NCBI RefSeq assembly: GCF_000368065.1
Contig: NZ_KB851205.1
Coordinates: 1 to 64,000, forward strand
Reading direction: 5' to 3'
Length of the DNA stretch: 64,000 nucleotides
Origin: Acinetobacter seifertii
GTDB lineage: Bacteria; Pseudomonadota; Gammaproteobacteria; Pseudomonadales; Moraxellaceae
Below, one piece after another: positions 62,882 through 64,000 of this stretch. How positions within the stretch are numbered: position 1 is the first letter of the stretch; every line of letters starts with the position of its first letter. Under the pieces are notes generated by a model. That model made no database searches. It was not told the origin of the DNA and worked only from the letters and a program-made list of their open reading frames with translations. A program made the translations under genes and the position numbers.

Positions 62882-62887
62882 CTTTTT
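62882..62887. repeat. Right 6-bp direct repeat (crossover core) of the island
   Basis: CTTTTT, identical to 44601-44606. It is part of codons 10-11 of the native parA. Confidence 0.75.
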
Positions 62888-62987
62888 GGTTAAATACCAC
62901 ACGAGTTAACATGTTTCCCTCTGCATATTTTTTATTGTATGCAGTTTAACCTAGAGCTTAAGCAAAAAGGCAAAGAATGTAGAACAA

Positions 62988-63380
62988 TTAAGCAAAAACT
63001 GGTTTCACAATGACCAAAATAATAATGGCAATAAATGCGACTGCACTAATAGCTAAACCTGCACGGCGCTGTGCCAATAAAATAGTGTCATCCTTTTTAA
63101 AAGCCTTCATTAGTGATGATAACAGCACTAAAAATAAGATAATTTTCGCGTAAAACCATGGCTGAACCTGAAAGTTCTTCATCACCAGTAAAATTGCACC
63201 TGTAATAAAAACCACAGTAAAGGATAAATGCTGCAAAGCAACTAATGCTTTACGCCCTGCTGGGTTAGGTTGTTGCCCCTGAACACCAATAAATAGTGTA
63301 GAAGCGCGTAAAACAAACACCATAAGTGCGCCAGCCACCGCAGTCATATGAATAATCTTAGTGATTAAATGTGCATCCAT
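62988..63380 (-). CDS. SirB2-like integral membrane protein
   Basis: 130 aa, four transmembrane helices. Pattern KIIHMTAVAGALMVFVLRA (TM1), LQHLSFTVVFITGAILLV (TM2), PWFYAKIILFLVLLSSLMKAF (TM3) and a final hydrophobic helix resemble the SirB2 family, whose function is poorly defined. It precedes the native parA start by about 75 bp, so before the insertion the order was bolA, sirB2-like, parA, lipoprotein on one strand. Confidence 0.75.
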   Translation of the reverse strand: MDAHLITKIIHMTAVAGALMVFVLRASTLFIGVQGQQPNPAGRKALVALQHLSFTVVFITGAILLVMKNFQVQPWFYAKIILFLVLLSSLMKAFKKDDTILLAQRRAGLAISAVAFIAIIILVIVKPVFA

Positions 63381-63392
63381 GAAAGTTAACCC

Positions 63393-63701
63393 TTAGCTTT
63401 TAGGTGCATGTGCACATTCTGGGCTCGCTGGCGCTTGACCTTGCCACTCACTTGGCAAATAAGCATGAATTGCTAAAGCATGGATTTGACCTGGATTCAT
63501 TAAATCAGAAGCCAACGCATACACTTTTTGATGACGTTGAACCAAACGCAAGCCGTTAAACTCTTCACTTACCACAATCACTTTAAAATGTGATTCTTTA
63601 CCTGGGAAATAACCACCGTGGCCAGCAGACTCGTTAATAACCTCCAAATGGCTAGGTGCAAGGGTTTGTAACCGTTCAATCAACTGTTGTTCAAGGTTCA
63701 T
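63393..63701 (-). CDS. bolA: BolA family protein
   Basis: 102 aa from the ATG at 63701 (MNLEQQLIERL), which has an AAGGAAA ribosome-binding site; an upstream in-frame ATG at 63722 is less well placed. The BolA fold contains the conserved SHFKVIVVSEEFNGLRLVQRHQKVYALASDLM segment with the invariant His of the RHQ(K/R)VY motif. BolA proteins act with monothiol glutaredoxins in Fe-S cluster handling. Acidic/His C-terminal tail (PECAHAPKS). Confidence 0.92.
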   Translation of the reverse strand: MNLEQQLIERLQTLAPSHLEVINESAGHGGYFPGKESHFKVIVVSEEFNGLRLVQRHQKVYALASDLMNPGQIHALAIHAYLPSEWQGQAPASPECAHAPKS

Positions 63702-63894
63702 AGCTTTTCCTTTTACGATCATTCATATATTTAAACCTAGTATACCCTGTCTACACACAAACAAAAGTTGCTCTTGTATGCTTTGACTTCGAACAAAATG
63801 TCTATTTATTCGGCAACTTATCAATAAAAATAGCTCTAAATGCTCATTTCTGTTTTTATTTTATGCAATCAGCATAATTATTTGCATAAAGTTG

Positions 63895-63922
63895 TTGACC
63901 CTTGTTTTGCTTAATGTATTAT
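63895..63922 (+). promoter_or_regulatory. tRNA-Gly promoter
   Basis: -35 TTGACC (63895-63900), 16-bp spacer, -10 TATTAT (63917-63922), followed by a GC-rich discriminator GCGGCACGCG, typical of stable-RNA promoters under stringent control. Confidence 0.8.
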
Positions 63923-63931
63923 AAGCGGCAC

Positions 63932-64000
63932 GCGGGAATAGCTCAGTTGGTAGAGCATAACCTTGCCAAGGTTGGGGTCGCGAGTTCGAGTCTCGTTTCC
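63932..64000 (+). tRNA. tRNA-Gly (GCC), cut by the window edge
   Basis: GCGGGAATAGCTC begins the acceptor stem and D arm; the anticodon stem-loop AACCTTGCCAAGGTT shows anticodon GCC; the T arm carries GTTCGAGTC. The first 69 bases are present. The last bases, which should complete the acceptor stem (CCCGC) and tail, lie beyond the window. Confidence 0.97.

Larger units (their letters stand above)
62853..62912 (-). pseudogene. Displaced native 5' end of parA
   Basis: ATG at 62912 with a good AGAGGGAAA ribosome-binding site encodes MLTRVVFNQK, the native ParA N-terminus. The frame then runs into the island right end (VFGHGSFYE) and stops at 62853, a 19-codon remnant. Joined to 44606 and leftward it gives FNQKGGVGKSS, a perfect ParA start. 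Confidence 0.85.

Noticed and set aside
63932..64000. tRNA-Gly as the attachment site of the island
   Set aside because: The island ends are at 44607 and 62881 in parA, with a 6-bp core there; the tRNA is 1 kb away and shows no duplicated 3' end.

Overview
The window is a chromosomal segment of an Acinetobacter of the A. baumannii/calcoaceticus type. This is inferred from the AT-rich coding style, the gene content and order (ATP synthase operon, znu locus, guaA, argS with a SPOR gene, parA, a SirB2-like gene, bolA) and the rRNA promoter/leader at the left edge. No species call was computed. Two clear mobile insertions interrupt an otherwise ordinary backbone.

Bases 1-8870 hold the two tandem promoters and leader of an rRNA operon that runs out of the window to the left, a TetR regulator divergent from an MpaB/DUF2236 oxygenase-like gene, a copper-uptake cassette (DUF2946 protein, OprC-type receptor, small Met/His-rich membrane protein), def, a LysM protein, dprA and tsaC. 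A small-RNA candidate lies at 8886-9030 on the minus strand. Bases 9259-13075 are a transport/regulation group (EamA exporter, TetR, MFS exporter, AraC) with operator-like palindromes, followed by glutathione peroxidase and a lipoprotein. Bases 14549-21715 are the nine-gene F1Fo ATP synthase operon atpIBEFHAGDC on the minus strand, with a near-consensus promoter. Next is the zinc locus: znuA divergent from zur-znuC-znuB around a clear Zur box. Then come a LysE exporter, a Dyp peroxidase, a lipoprotein, maeA, argS with an FtsN-like SPOR gene, a GST, a pirin-OsmC pair, and a three-gene operon of a His-rich PadR, a Fur-like protein and DUF3861.

A complete IS1202/ISNCY-type insertion sequence (35983-37463) has inverted repeats and a 5-bp duplication (GATGA). 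It sits directly beside a 28-bp XerC/XerD (dif-like) site. After it come a GNAT gene, guaA, DUF445, DoxX, DedA, LysE and a glycine-rich lipoprotein.

The most interesting part is an 18.3-kb genomic island (44607-62881) inserted inside the deviant Walker A codons of a parA gene. Its ends can be read to the base. There are 14-bp imperfect inverted repeats (TTTTCGkGCATkGA) flanked by a 6-bp direct repeat (CTTTTT), and removing the island rebuilds a perfect ParA N-terminus (MLTRVVFNQK-GGVGKSS). The left end of the island supplies a replacement in-frame N-terminus for parA. The displaced native start, with its Shine-Dalgarno, is left at the right end. The island carries a translationally coupled set of four genes: three large tyrosine-recombinase-like proteins and a small helical protein, resembling Tn554-type or gamma-mobile-trio modules. 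It also carries a tightly packed five-gene defence operon: PLD/SNF2 helicase, DUF4391, AlbA_2/Schlafen-like ATPase with winged helices, type III Mod methyltransferase and type III Res helicase-nuclease. This composite looks like an extended type III restriction system that I cannot match to a named defence system.

The window ends with a SirB2-like gene, bolA and the first 69 bases of a tRNA-Gly(GCC) gene.
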